Origin: Corynebacterium sp.
GTDB taxonomy: Bacteria; Actinomycetota; Actinomycetes; Mycobacteriales; Mycobacteriaceae
NCBI GenBank assembly: GCA_030527885.1
Contig: JAUMZY010000005.1
Coordinates: forward strand, 38,310 to 102,309
Length of the DNA stretch: 64,000 nt
Direction of reading: 5' to 3'
Shown here: piece after piece, positions 9,493-18,096 of the stretch
How the letters are laid out: each line of letters begins with the position of its first letter
Position numbering within the stretch: position 1 is the stretch's first letter
The notes under the pieces: generated by a model
Database searches by the model: none
What the model saw: only the letters and a program-made list of their open reading frames with translations
Told to the model about the DNA's origin: nothing
Made by a program: the position numbers and the translations under genes

Positions 9493-10690
9493 GCCGCATT
9501 ACCCTCCGACACCAGCGGCAACGTGGCACTGAGCTGCCACATGCTGTCATCAACCATCCCAGCCATCAACGCACCCCGCACACTAGCGGCCTGCTCCTGC
9601 AACCCCACCAAACCAAACCCATGCGACTCATTTTCCTTCTCAACATCAGTAGCAATCGGATTGGTTACAACAATGCGCAATATAGAATCCGTCAGCATCA
9701 ACTTCACCACTGCTTCACTCGGCGCATCGTGTTTATAGGCATTCGTCAGCGCCTCCTGCACAATGCGGTATGCCACCCGCCCGACGGTCGTCGGCACGTG
9801 CGAAACAACATCAGCGCCCACGAGCGTCACCTGCAACCCCACTTCGCTAAAACGTTCGATAAGGTGCAGGATTTGATCAATGTGCGGCTGCGGCGCCGCC
9901 GCCCACTGGTATTCCTCCAATTGCTCTGTGGTGCGCAAATGCTCCAATAAATCCCCAATCTCCCGAAGCACCACCCGGGCCGCACTCCGCACCGCCACCA
10001 GTGATTCCTGCGCCTGCCCCGGATCTCTTTCCATCATTTGCGACGCCACCCCCGCATTCAAACTAATCACCGAAATCTGATGCGCCACCGTATCATGCAA
10101 ATCCCTGGCTATCCGCAACCGCTCTTCCGTGATCCGCCGCGCCACTTCCGATTCCCGATCCTGCTCCCCCGCAGCGCCCGCTCCCGCACCATGGTGACGT
10201 ACTGCCGGTGCATATACACGGAATCCCCGGCCGCCCCAGCAAACGCAATAAAAAACACCGGGTGCAACATGCGGTAATCAAACAACGTGCCCGTGATCAG
10301 CCACGTCGCCGGCTCCGTAATGAGCAACGCCACCGCCGCCACACCGATACCCACCCGCATGCCACGTCGATTAAACACCCCAAAAACCGCAATGGTCATC
10401 GCAAGCAACAACCCTGGACTCTGCTCCCGCATCACCACCGCACACACCGCATGAAAAACCACCATAACCAGGGTGATAGCAATCGGCCACCAGCGCCGCA
10501 GCGGCAACAACCCGGCCGCAATGATGGACAACCCCACCGCCAGCTGGCTGGGCCTCAGATACACATGCGCCGGGTCCGCAGCAAACGCCACACTGATGAC
10601 CACCACTGCTGCCAATACGTCCCGCAACCAATCCGGCATGGGCGGCGGCGGATCCGGAATCACCGATTCACTAGCACGACCATCACGCAT
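9489..10690 (-). pseudogene. NarL-type sensor histidine kinase with a one-base frameshift
   Basis: Two frames together give a normal ~400-residue kinase. The first part (from 10690) has about five membrane segments; the second part starts with the HisKA_3 box RIARDLHDTVAHQ and ends with a HATPase_c domain (VQEALTNAYKH, HGFGLVGLQEQ). The break lies in a run of five C (plus strand 10166-10170): with six, the ORF would read ALRGEQDRESEVARRITEER without interruption. Either a real inactivating slip, phase-variable tract or an assembly error at a homopolymer. The catalytic half could still be translated from an internal start. Confidence 0.75.
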
Positions 10691-10715
10691 GCCGTCATTC
10701 TACAGTGCACATGCG

Positions 10716-12041
10716 CTACCGACCCATGCCGGTATACCGCCATCCCGCCGCCCGCCACGCTCTAGGATTCAGCGCATTCCGGCCGTCGATAAGCTGCGGC
10801 TGCTCCACCAAATCAATCGTCGCCTGCGGATCCAAATGCGAAAACTCCTGCCACTCCGTCAGCAACAACACCAACTCCGCACCACTCAACGCCGCATTAA
10901 TATCTGACTCCGTACGCAAATGCGGGAAACTCCGATGCACCCCAAACAACGCCTGCGGATCCGTCACCGTCACATCCACCCCCTGACCATGCAGCCGATC
11001 CGCCACCTCCAGGGCCGGGGAATCCCGAATATCATCACTATTCGGCTTAAACGACGCCCCCAACACCGTCACCTTCTTGCCCTGCGGCTCATCACCTAAT
11101 AACTGCAATGCCTGATCAACGACCCGATCCCGGCTGTGCTGATTAATGGCATCAACTTGACGTAAAAACGACACGGAACTCTCAACTCCTAGCTCGGTAG
11201 CACGGGCAATAAAAGCCCGAATATCTTTCGTTAAACACCCGCCCCCAAACCCAACCCCCGCACGCAAAAACTGCGAACCAATCCGCGCATCATAACCCAA
11301 CGCCTCCGCCAACTGAACCACATCCCCACCCGTGCGTTCACACAGCTCAGCCATGGAATTAATGAAACTAATCTTGGTGGCCAAAAACGAATTAGCCGCA
11401 ACCTTCACCAACTCCGCCGTGGCGTAATTACTCACCACCAGCGGCACCCCCGCAGCCAACGCCGGCGCATACACCTCATCCAGCACCGCCCGACCCCGGC
11501 GCGCCAACTCCTCATCCGCCGGCAGCCCGTACACAATCCGATCCGGGCGCAGCGTATCTGCCACGGCGAACCCTTCCCGCAGGAATTCGGGGTTCCACAC
11601 CAAGGCGATGCCGTGCGCTGCCAAGCGGCTCCCCAATTGTTCTGCCGTACCCACCGGCACCGTTGATTTCCCCACCACCACTGGTGGCTCCGCCCCCGCC
11701 GTCGCAATCACCGCATCAACCGCCGCCGTCACAAAACTCACATCCGCGGCCAACCCATCCGCCACCTGCGGCGTCCCCACCGTGATGAAATGCACTTCCG
11801 CCGCAGCCAGGACCGCCGTTGCTGCTGGCGTCGCCGCCCCCACAAACCGCAACCGCCCTGACTCCAGGGCTTCTGCCAAAAGCTCCGGCAACCCGGGTTC
11901 AAAAAACGTGCATTCACCCGCCGACAAACGGGCAATCTTGGCGGTATCCGTATCAATACCAACAACCTCATGCCCCAACGTCGTCAAGCACACAGCATGC
12001 ACAACACCCAGGTAACCGCAACCAATGACAGTGATCCTCAT
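10716..12041 (-). CDS. ugd: UDP-glucose 6-dehydrogenase
   Basis: 441 residues, the usual length. N-terminal Rossmann fold with GCGYLGVVHA, the catalytic-domain signature GVGFGGGCLTKD with its active-site Cys, the central NAD/UDP-sugar dehydrogenase domain (NSFLATKISFIN) and a C-terminal UDP-binding domain (LGASFKPNSDDIRDSPA). It oxidises UDP-glucose to UDP-glucuronate. It stands downstream of two APH-fold proteins and a GT4 glycosyltransferase on the same strand with 2-bp or overlapping junctions, so UDP-glucuronate probably feeds a glucuronyl-containing glycolipid or polysaccharide made by that operon (inference). Confidence 0.92.
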   Translation of the reverse strand: MRITVIGCGYLGVVHAVCLTTLGHEVVGIDTDTAKIARLSAGECTFFEPGLPELLAEALESGRLRFVGAATPAATAVLAAAEVHFITVGTPQVADGLAADVSFVTAAVDAVIATAGAEPPVVVGKSTVPVGTAEQLGSRLAAHGIALVWNPEFLREGFAVADTLRPDRIVYGLPADEELARRGRAVLDEVYAPALAAGVPLVVSNYATAELVKVAANSFLATKISFINSMAELCERTGGDVVQLAEALGYDARIGSQFLRAGVGFGGGCLTKDIRAFIARATELGVESSVSFLRQVDAINQHSRDRVVDQALQLLGDEPQGKKVTVLGASFKPNSDDIRDSPALEVADRLHGQGVDVTVTDPQALFGVHRSFPHLRTESDINAALSGAELVLLLTEWQEFSHLDPQATIDLVEQPQLIDGRNALNPRAWRAAGWRYTGMGR

Positions 12042-12043
12042 GA

Positions 12044-13000
12044 CTATCTTTCGTTATTAAACGTCGCCATCCACGCCGGCAACCATGCGGCAGCAGCTGG
12101 CCGGAAACTATACAAACCAGCCAATCGTAACCGCGCCACCTGCTGATAAGCCGCCAGCCGCGCCGGGCTGACCTGTAATGTTTCCGCCAACTCCTGCACC
12201 ACACCGCACATCACATCACGAACTTCATCGTTGATGCGCCCCTGGTGCCACCGCAGCTCCGAATACGCCAGCAAATTACCCAAGTCAACGGCGGCTTCCC
12301 CGTACGCCAGCATGTTTATATCCAACAACCCCAACCGCGACCCATCGAAAAACAGGTTCTTGTCATGCACGTTGCGGTGCACCAACACGGCGCGGTCCGG
12401 GGTGCCCCTGGTGACAGCCGATACCGCCTCCGCCACCAGGGTTTTCGGCAGGGTGGGCACACGGTTGGCCCACCATTGCAGTTCACTGGCGGTATCGGTG
12501 GCGAAGAAATTCTTCACCGGAACCTTCACCGTGACGAATTGCGGCCACAGGTTGGCGAACTGCTGCCACGCGGGTGCGGCCTCCACGCTGAAATCATGAA
12601 TGTTGATGCCCGGTAGCCGCGTCAAAATCAGCATCGAATCGGTGTGCGATAGCACCCGGGGAATGTTCAAATCCAGGGCGACAGCCGGCCGCTCCATCAT
12701 GGCGTGCGCCTGCATGATCGGCTTAATCTGCCACGGCTCCACATAGGCATACACCCGATCAACATCCAAGATCACAGCACGTTGGTGCCACCGGTGGCTC
12801 ACCAGCCCGGCGTGCGGCGTCAGGTACGGCAGCGCCGTATCCACTCCGAAATCCGCCAGATCATAACTGCCATCTGGGTGGATGATGCCGGCGCGCACGC
12901 GGGAGTGTTCGTCAATGTATTCGATAGCGATGCCGCCGTCGTCCTGCGGCCAGCCGCGCCGCACACCGGGTAATTGGGATAACACATCAAAAGGATTCAT
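12044..13000 (-). CDS. APH-fold kinase-like protein with altered catalytic loop
   Basis: 318 residues. The C-lobe carries an APH-type loop, VHRNVHDKNLFF, and a DFG-like LLDINMLAYGEAAVDLGNLL. In normal aminoglycoside/choline/malto-kinases the loop is HGDxxxxN; here the catalytic Asp is replaced by Asn (HRN), while the metal-binding Asn and the LLD Asp are kept. It overlaps the next upstream kinase-like gene by 4 bases and ends 2 bases before ugd. It may be a pseudokinase or act together with its neighbour, whose defects are complementary. Substrate unknown. Confidence 0.65.
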   Translation of the reverse strand: MNPFDVLSQLPGVRRGWPQDDGGIAIEYIDEHSRVRAGIIHPDGSYDLADFGVDTALPYLTPHAGLVSHRWHQRAVILDVDRVYAYVEPWQIKPIMQAHAMMERPAVALDLNIPRVLSHTDSMLILTRLPGINIHDFSVEAAPAWQQFANLWPQFVTVKVPVKNFFATDTASELQWWANRVPTLPKTLVAEAVSAVTRGTPDRAVLVHRNVHDKNLFFDGSRLGLLDINMLAYGEAAVDLGNLLAYSELRWHQGRINDEVRDVMCGVVQELAETLQVSPARLAAYQQVARLRLAGLYSFRPAAAAWLPAWMATFNNER

Positions 13001-14019
13001 GCTAACAGCTCCTTTACTGCATCTAATTCAGCAAAAATCTCTGTCTCCCAATCTAAATGAGCTTGCCGCAACGGGTTCCCAATATGTAGAAGTTTTGCTT
13101 GGGCTTGGGCGTGGCGGAGGGTACGCGCATTCGGCAACTTCCCACCACCCGCTTGATACCCAGCAATAAACCGCTCACCCGCCGCCGGGTCACTGTTTTC
13201 CACATACGACCCCACATCCACCGCCACCGGATTACCACAGGCCCGCTCGAAATTCGTCAACCACAATTGCGACCCATCCGTGAGCACCTGCGCCGGGGTG
13301 GCATCCCCATGGCTGAAAACCTGCTTCCTGCCCAGGTCCTCCAGGCGACCAGTGACCCAATTCAACCGCGCCGCCAACACCGGATTCAAATACCTAAACA
13401 ACTGCGCCAAGGCCGAAACCTGCCGAAACACATTAGTCGAAGGTGCCTCCGGCGGGGCCAACCGGTGCAGCTGCGCAAACAACATGCCCGCCGCCGTATC
13501 CAACTCCGGGGCGTGCGCGGTGGATAAATCCTGATTCCCCACAAATTCATGCACCGTTAAGTGTGGGTTATTCGTTGGCCCCAACTTACGCGGTGTGGGC
13601 ACCCCCGTGATGCGATGATGCGGCAACTGCCGGTGCGACACCTGAATCACATGATTACCATGCTTCAACACCACCCGCCGCGACGGAATATACCGCAACA
13701 CCTCCGCGGAAAACCCCACGTTGATTAAGTGCGGTGCCAATTCCTCATCGGCTTTTAACTCACCCTGCTGCAATAAAATCTCCGGCGATAACCACGTGGT
13801 TGACTGCCACAAATCATGATGCTGCGCCCACTGGGCCACCCGCTGCGCATGCCCATGACTATTCGGCCACAACACCCGCGCCCACCTATTATCGGAAAGC
13901 CCCAGCACAATGGCGGATTCAGGTTTGATGCGCACTTGTGTGATGGTGGTTTCCCGCCCTAACAACTCAGCGCGGCCCTGGTCGTCGAACAATGCCCGGA
14001 GCAAAATTGATGTATCCAT
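12997..14019 (-). CDS. APH-fold phosphotransferase-like protein with altered metal site
   Basis: 340 residues. A phosphotransferase loop, FSHGDATPAQVL, keeps the catalytic HGD motif but has Gln where the metal-binding Asn is usual; the second metal ligand (LID/LVD in relatives) reads LTNFERA, so Asp is replaced by Asn. A typical downstream GNPVAVDVGSYV helix follows. The N-lobe begins near residue 25. Four-base overlap with the second kinase-like gene implies coupled expression and perhaps a complex. Function not assigned. Confidence 0.65.
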   Translation of the reverse strand: MDTSILLRALFDDQGRAELLGRETTITQVRIKPESAIVLGLSDNRWARVLWPNSHGHAQRVAQWAQHHDLWQSTTWLSPEILLQQGELKADEELAPHLINVGFSAEVLRYIPSRRVVLKHGNHVIQVSHRQLPHHRITGVPTPRKLGPTNNPHLTVHEFVGNQDLSTAHAPELDTAAGMLFAQLHRLAPPEAPSTNVFRQVSALAQLFRYLNPVLAARLNWVTGRLEDLGRKQVFSHGDATPAQVLTDGSQLWLTNFERACGNPVAVDVGSYVENSDPAAGERFIAGYQAGGGKLPNARTLRHAQAQAKLLHIGNPLRQAHLDWETEIFAELDAVKELLA

Positions 14020-14091
14020 GATCGGTTTCCTTAACTTAATTGGTTGAATGCTTGCTTTACGACGTTTCCCGTTGCAGATTGCTGATAATGC

Positions 14092-15219
14092 TCACTCCCG
14101 TCCCGGCATCCGACCAGCATGCAGATAAGTCAAACCCAAAATGGTTTTCACCACCCGCGACCAATCACACCGACGCACCGCCCGACACCGCGCCCGTTCC
14201 CCTAACTCCCACCGCCGCAGTGGATAACACACCAGATAATCAATGGCCTGCGCCAACGCATTCGCATTCGACCCCGGCACCAACACCCCAGCATCACCCA
14301 CTGCCTGCGGAATCTGCCCAATATTCGAAGCCACCACCGGCAACCCCGCACCCAAGTACTCATACACCTGCAACGGCGAAAAATAATGATGCTCCGACAC
14401 CATTTCCGGATACGGGGCAATACCAATCGCCGACCCCTTGAGCTGCGCCGGAATATCCGCCGGGCTCACCGCACCCCGAAAATCCGCATCCACCTGCAAC
14501 TGCCGTGCCAAATCCATCAACGGCATCCGCTGCGGCCCATCACCAATGATGCGCAACTGCCACGGCTCATGTGCCATCGCTGCTGCCCGAATCGCATACT
14601 CCACCCCATGCCACGGCTTGAGCGTGCCAACAAATGCCACCACCGTGCGCCGCGGATCCTCCGGCTGCGGAAAAAACCGATCAGTATTCACCCCATTCGG
14701 CACCGTATACGCCCGCGCCGCCGGAACATGCCGCAACACCCACCGCCGAATCGGATCAGACACACAAATGGTTGCGGCCGCATGGGTTGCCTGCGCCTGC
14801 AACGCCAACAACGCCGATTCATAATCCACCAGCTCACACCGCATCCGATGCTCATCAATCAGCGGCACATTCACCTCCAATACGCCCGGCTGATAAGCAT
14901 CCGCAATGATCTGACTGAACAGGGAATACCGCTCATAAATCAGATCGAAACCCCGACGGGTAATCTCCATGCCGAAATCCTGTGCGATATCCCGCTGCGC
15001 TTGTTCCCGCTTGACCGGGGCGGCGTGGTTGATGGTGCGTTCGATAACCTCCACGTCAGCTAGGTCGTGGGGGATGTGGGTGCCGCGCCGGGTGGTGAAG
15101 ATGGTGACGCTGTGCCCTTGGGCGCGTAGTTCGCGTACCACTTCTTGGATGTGCACGCTGGCTCCTTTGGTGCCGAAGATGGGAACGCGGGGATCAATGC
15201 TGACGTATGCGATGTGCAT
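14092..15219 (-). CDS. Glycosyltransferase family 4 (GT-B fold)
   Basis: 375 residues. N-terminal acceptor domain begins MHIAYVSIDPRVPIFGTKGA with a Gly/Ser-rich loop; the donor half includes VAFVGTLKPWHGVEYAI, IIGDGPQR and the GT4 nucleotide-sugar motif SPLQVYEYLGAGLPVVAS (E-X7-E-like). First gene of a minus-strand group with the two APH-fold genes and ugd. A UDP-sugar donor, possibly UDP-glucuronate made by Ugd, is inferred from context. 72 bases separate it from the next gene. Confidence 0.82.
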   Translation of the reverse strand: MHIAYVSIDPRVPIFGTKGASVHIQEVVRELRAQGHSVTIFTTRRGTHIPHDLADVEVIERTINHAAPVKREQAQRDIAQDFGMEITRRGFDLIYERYSLFSQIIADAYQPGVLEVNVPLIDEHRMRCELVDYESALLALQAQATHAAATICVSDPIRRWVLRHVPAARAYTVPNGVNTDRFFPQPEDPRRTVVAFVGTLKPWHGVEYAIRAAAMAHEPWQLRIIGDGPQRMPLMDLARQLQVDADFRGAVSPADIPAQLKGSAIGIAPYPEMVSEHHYFSPLQVYEYLGAGLPVVASNIGQIPQAVGDAGVLVPGSNANALAQAIDYLVCYPLRRWELGERARCRAVRRCDWSRVVKTILGLTYLHAGRMPGRE

Positions 15220-15689
15220 GATTAGGGCTCCCTGAACACCTCGGAAGCATAAGGGATCTGCGCATGATTGATACCGTGCGCATCAGGGCTGGGGGTTATG
15301 ATGCGCAACATAATTTGTAAGGAAAGCCCTCCTGAGTTGGTAGCACTCATAGTATTTATTCCTCAAAAACTATTGCATAACAGGTTGGTAAATATTTTTT
15401 GCTGTGATTATTAGGTGTCGCTTATTTTGTGGCGTTATTGCCTAAGCCCTACGCTAGTGACAAGGGCAAACAAAGTACAGCATCATGAAAGAATTAAAAT
15501 ATAGACGAAATTTACCTATAAATGTTTATTGGTTCGTTATCCTTGCTAGGGGGGCAAATTGGCAAACCTGCAACAGATGGGAGTATGAAGATTTACTAAT
15601 CTAGCAACCTAAATTTTCATTTTCGCCCATGTAGATAGTATGAATGATGGGAGCTGGAACCTGGTTATGCAGCATGAATACTACATTTT
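15220..15689. other. Intergenic region without recognised gene
   Basis: AT-rich stretch upstream of the glycosyltransferase operon (read leftwards) and beyond the decayed GH13 gene. It probably contains the promoter of the GT4 operon, but no clear -35/-10 pair was picked out. No ORF with family features. Confidence 0.4.
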
Positions 15690-16625
15690 GGTGAGGCGGG
15701 CAGATGTCGCGGCAAATCCATCCCATCGGCTGTGAGAGTGGTGCCACCGAGTTGCATCACCAATTCGATACGCTGGGGGAGTAGCTTGCATGATGATTAC
15801 TTGGGTTGAGTGCGATGAGAAACTCCGAACGCCGAAGCGCCAACAATCGTGGTTGCGCAGTGGCCACGCTGATACTGCGGTTCATAATCAGCAATGAACT
15901 TCGTAACAGACGTGTTCGAGAATCACTGTTTATGGTGTTGGCATCCTGGTTGTGCACTAGATGATTGGGTGCATTGCGCGTCAGTGAGTGATAGTCATTG
16001 CATTCCCAATTTAAATAAAAATCTAGGTCAAAACCAGTTGCTGCCGATAATGCAGGTTTTCCTCGCTCTGAGGCCAAAACACCTCAGAGTGTGAGGTCTG
16101 CGCCTGGTCGATGATGTCTTGCCACACGCCGATGATGGCGGAGTTGTCCAGTGTATCGAACTTCGCCAACAAATCCACCATATCCACCCAAAAACTATCG
16201 CACTCTAGTTTGATTCAACGCCGCATGATACCCACCATGATCCGCCGATTTACCAACAGGCCCGGTACGTCAGGATCCTGCCGGCACGGACTATTACACT
16301 GATAAAAGCCATAATTCAAAGCTGGCTGTCACTTAAAGAAATGAAGAATGCATGTGTCATTCCAGTTATGGTTATGCCCCATAAACGGAAATCCTGCATC
16401 ATTATCGAAAGCATTTGCGGTCTAGATATAGCGATCCGAAAATTCATTAGGTACCGGTTTGGCACTACGGTGAAACTACGTATGCTCTTCACTCGTGTGG
16501 CTCGGTGCCAAATCCAGCAACACTCGAATGTGTCACTCATGCCATCACTATCGGAATCAGCAAAACTCTGGGGGTAAAATTGGTATAGAACGCCAGATTC
16601 CGGGGTGGGGAAGTGTGCGGCAGCT
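15690..16625 (-). pseudogene. Decayed GH13 alpha-glucosidase/amylase-type gene
   Basis: Successive minus-strand frames give pieces of a GH13 hydrolase in correct order. From right to left on the map: VLYQFYPQSFADSDSDGMSD (the universal start of the barrel), HTSEEHT-FH and FSDRYI (region I and following loop), QPALNYGF, then CDSFWVDMVDLLAKFD (nucleophile region) and GFDLDFYLNWECNDYHSLTR. Between them are stop codons, frameshifts and deletions. The gene lay divergent from the sugar importer at 16.9 kb, so it probably once digested the imported maltodextrin. Ends of the pseudogene are approximate. Confidence 0.7.
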
Positions 16626-16705
16626 ATATCCACAGGATAACCGTAATTTATTGACGAATAATGCACCAACAGGTGTCGACAAACAAATAAAACCTTAATA
16701 TGTAA

Positions 16706-16815
16706 CCTGCGAATATCGCAGGAATGGGGGTAGTGTGTGACATATCACAAGTGTGCATCTTTCGTAAATGAGGTCACTATGTTTAAATCAAAAATAATTA
16801 TGCATAAAATTTATG
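16706..16815. promoter_or_regulatory. Three palindromes upstream of the sugar importer
   Basis: CCTGCGA-ATA-TCGCAGG (16706-16722) is a perfect 7-bp inverted repeat; TGTGACATATCACA (16736-16749) is a perfect palindrome resembling a CRP/GlxR half-site pair but with 4 instead of 6 bases between TGTGA and TCACA; CATAAAATTTATG (16803-16815) is a third. All lie between the decayed GH13 gene and the binding-protein start, so they are candidate operators for carbohydrate control. Which regulator binds is not known. Confidence 0.5.
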
Positions 16816-16862
16816 TATGCTTAATTTTCATCTCAAATTCATAATAAAAGAAAGTGACGACC

Positions 16863-18074
16863 ATGAAACGCACGGTCCTGGCAACACTTGCCACCACCCT
16901 CGTCGCAGCTCTCACCCTCACTGCTTGCTCGTCTACCAATACTGCCAGCAAAGACAACGTTGAACTCACTGTCTGGACCAGCCAAGAAGACCAAACCAAC
17001 AACGGTGCATGGCTCCAAACCATGCAAACCAAATTTGCCGAAGCTCACCCAGAACTAAAAATCTCCTGGAAAAACTCCGTCGTCTCCGCAGCTGACGCTG
17101 CCACCACTGTCAGCCAAGATCCAGCTGCAGCCGCTGATGTCTACCTCTTCGCCAACGATCAACTAGGTTCTCTTCTCTCCTCTGGAGCCATCGGTCAACT
17201 TTCTGATTCCGGCGAAAAACTACTCAAAGAATACGACGAAGAAAACCTCATCAACTCCGTCAAAGGCACCGATGGTAACTACTACGGCCTGCCCTACGAA
17301 CCCAACACCTGGTTCCTCTACTACGACAAATCCAAACTCAGCACTGATGATGTCAAATCTTTTGACACCATGCTAGAGAAAGCCAAAGTCTCCTTCCCGA
17401 TGTCCGACTCCTGGTACATCTCTGCCTTCTACGCTGGCGCCGGCGCTACCTACTTTGGCGCCAACGGTCTTGACGAAGCCGCCGGCATCAAGGCTGGTGA
17501 CAAAGCTACTGATGTTACCAAATACCTCGTGCAAGTCGCCAACAACCCCAACTTCATCAATGACCACGAAGGCGCTGGCCTTGGCTCTCTCGGTAAGGGC
17601 GTTGATGTCGTCTTCACCGGCGCTTGGAATGCCGAAAACGCCAAAAAAGCTCTCGGCGACAATTTCGGTGTAGCCGAGCCCCCCATGTTCAACCTCAACG
17701 GCCAAGACACCCAACTTAAAGCCTTCTCTGGCTCTAAAGCAGTCGCCTACAACCCCAACACCAAAAACCCCCAGGTGGCAGCCATGTTTTCTGAATTCTT
17801 GGCAAGCACCGACTCCCAAAAAATCCATTACGAGAAAAATGGTGTCATCCCCGCGGACAAAACCCTCGCATCTGATCCCACCATCAGCGCCGACCCAGTA
17901 GCTATCGCAATCATAGAAACCGTCACCAACGACTCCATTCTCCAACCCGCCTTCAAACAAATGACCAACTACTGGAAACCCGCCGAAAACTTCGGTAAAG
18001 CCATCGTCAACCATGAAGTAACCGACGATAATGCTGCTGAAAAAACCGACGCCTGGTTCAACGCCTACAAATAA
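16863..18074 (+). CDS. Maltodextrin-type sugar ABC transporter binding lipoprotein
   Basis: 404 residues. A type II signal peptide ends in the lipobox LTACSS, so the protein is anchored outside the membrane. The remainder has the MalE/SBP_bac_1 pattern: VELTVWTSQED, a PYEPNTWFLYYDKSKL hinge region, GVDVVFTGAWNAENAKKALG and KAFSGSKAVAYNPNTKNPQVAA. The ATG at 16863 is chosen because it gives a compact MKR signal peptide and has purines (AAAAGAAAG) 9 bases before it; a GTG at 16854 is possible. First gene of a three-gene importer with the two permeases that follow. Similarity to streptococcal/bifidobacterial maltodextrin systems is inferred mainly from the long first permease. Confidence 0.85.
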   Translation: MKRTVLATLATTLVAALTLTACSSTNTASKDNVELTVWTSQEDQTNNGAWLQTMQTKFAEAHPELKISWKNSVVSAADAATTVSQDPAAAADVYLFANDQLGSLLSSGAIGQLSDSGEKLLKEYDEENLINSVKGTDGNYYGLPYEPNTWFLYYDKSKLSTDDVKSFDTMLEKAKVSFPMSDSWYISAFYAGAGATYFGANGLDEAAGIKAGDKATDVTKYLVQVANNPNFINDHEGAGLGSLGKGVDVVFTGAWNAENAKKALGDNFGVAEPPMFNLNGQDTQLKAFSGSKAVAYNPNTKNPQVAAMFSEFLASTDSQKIHYEKNGVIPADKTLASDPTISADPVAIAIIETVTNDSILQPAFKQMTNYWKPAENFGKAIVNHEVTDDNAAEKTDAWFNAYK

Positions 18075-18096
18075 CCCCCACACCTAAGGACCAAGC

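Noticed and set aside
16736-16749. GlxR/CRP site
   Set aside because: TGTGA and TCACA arms are separated by 4, not 6, bases; kept only as an unnamed palindrome.
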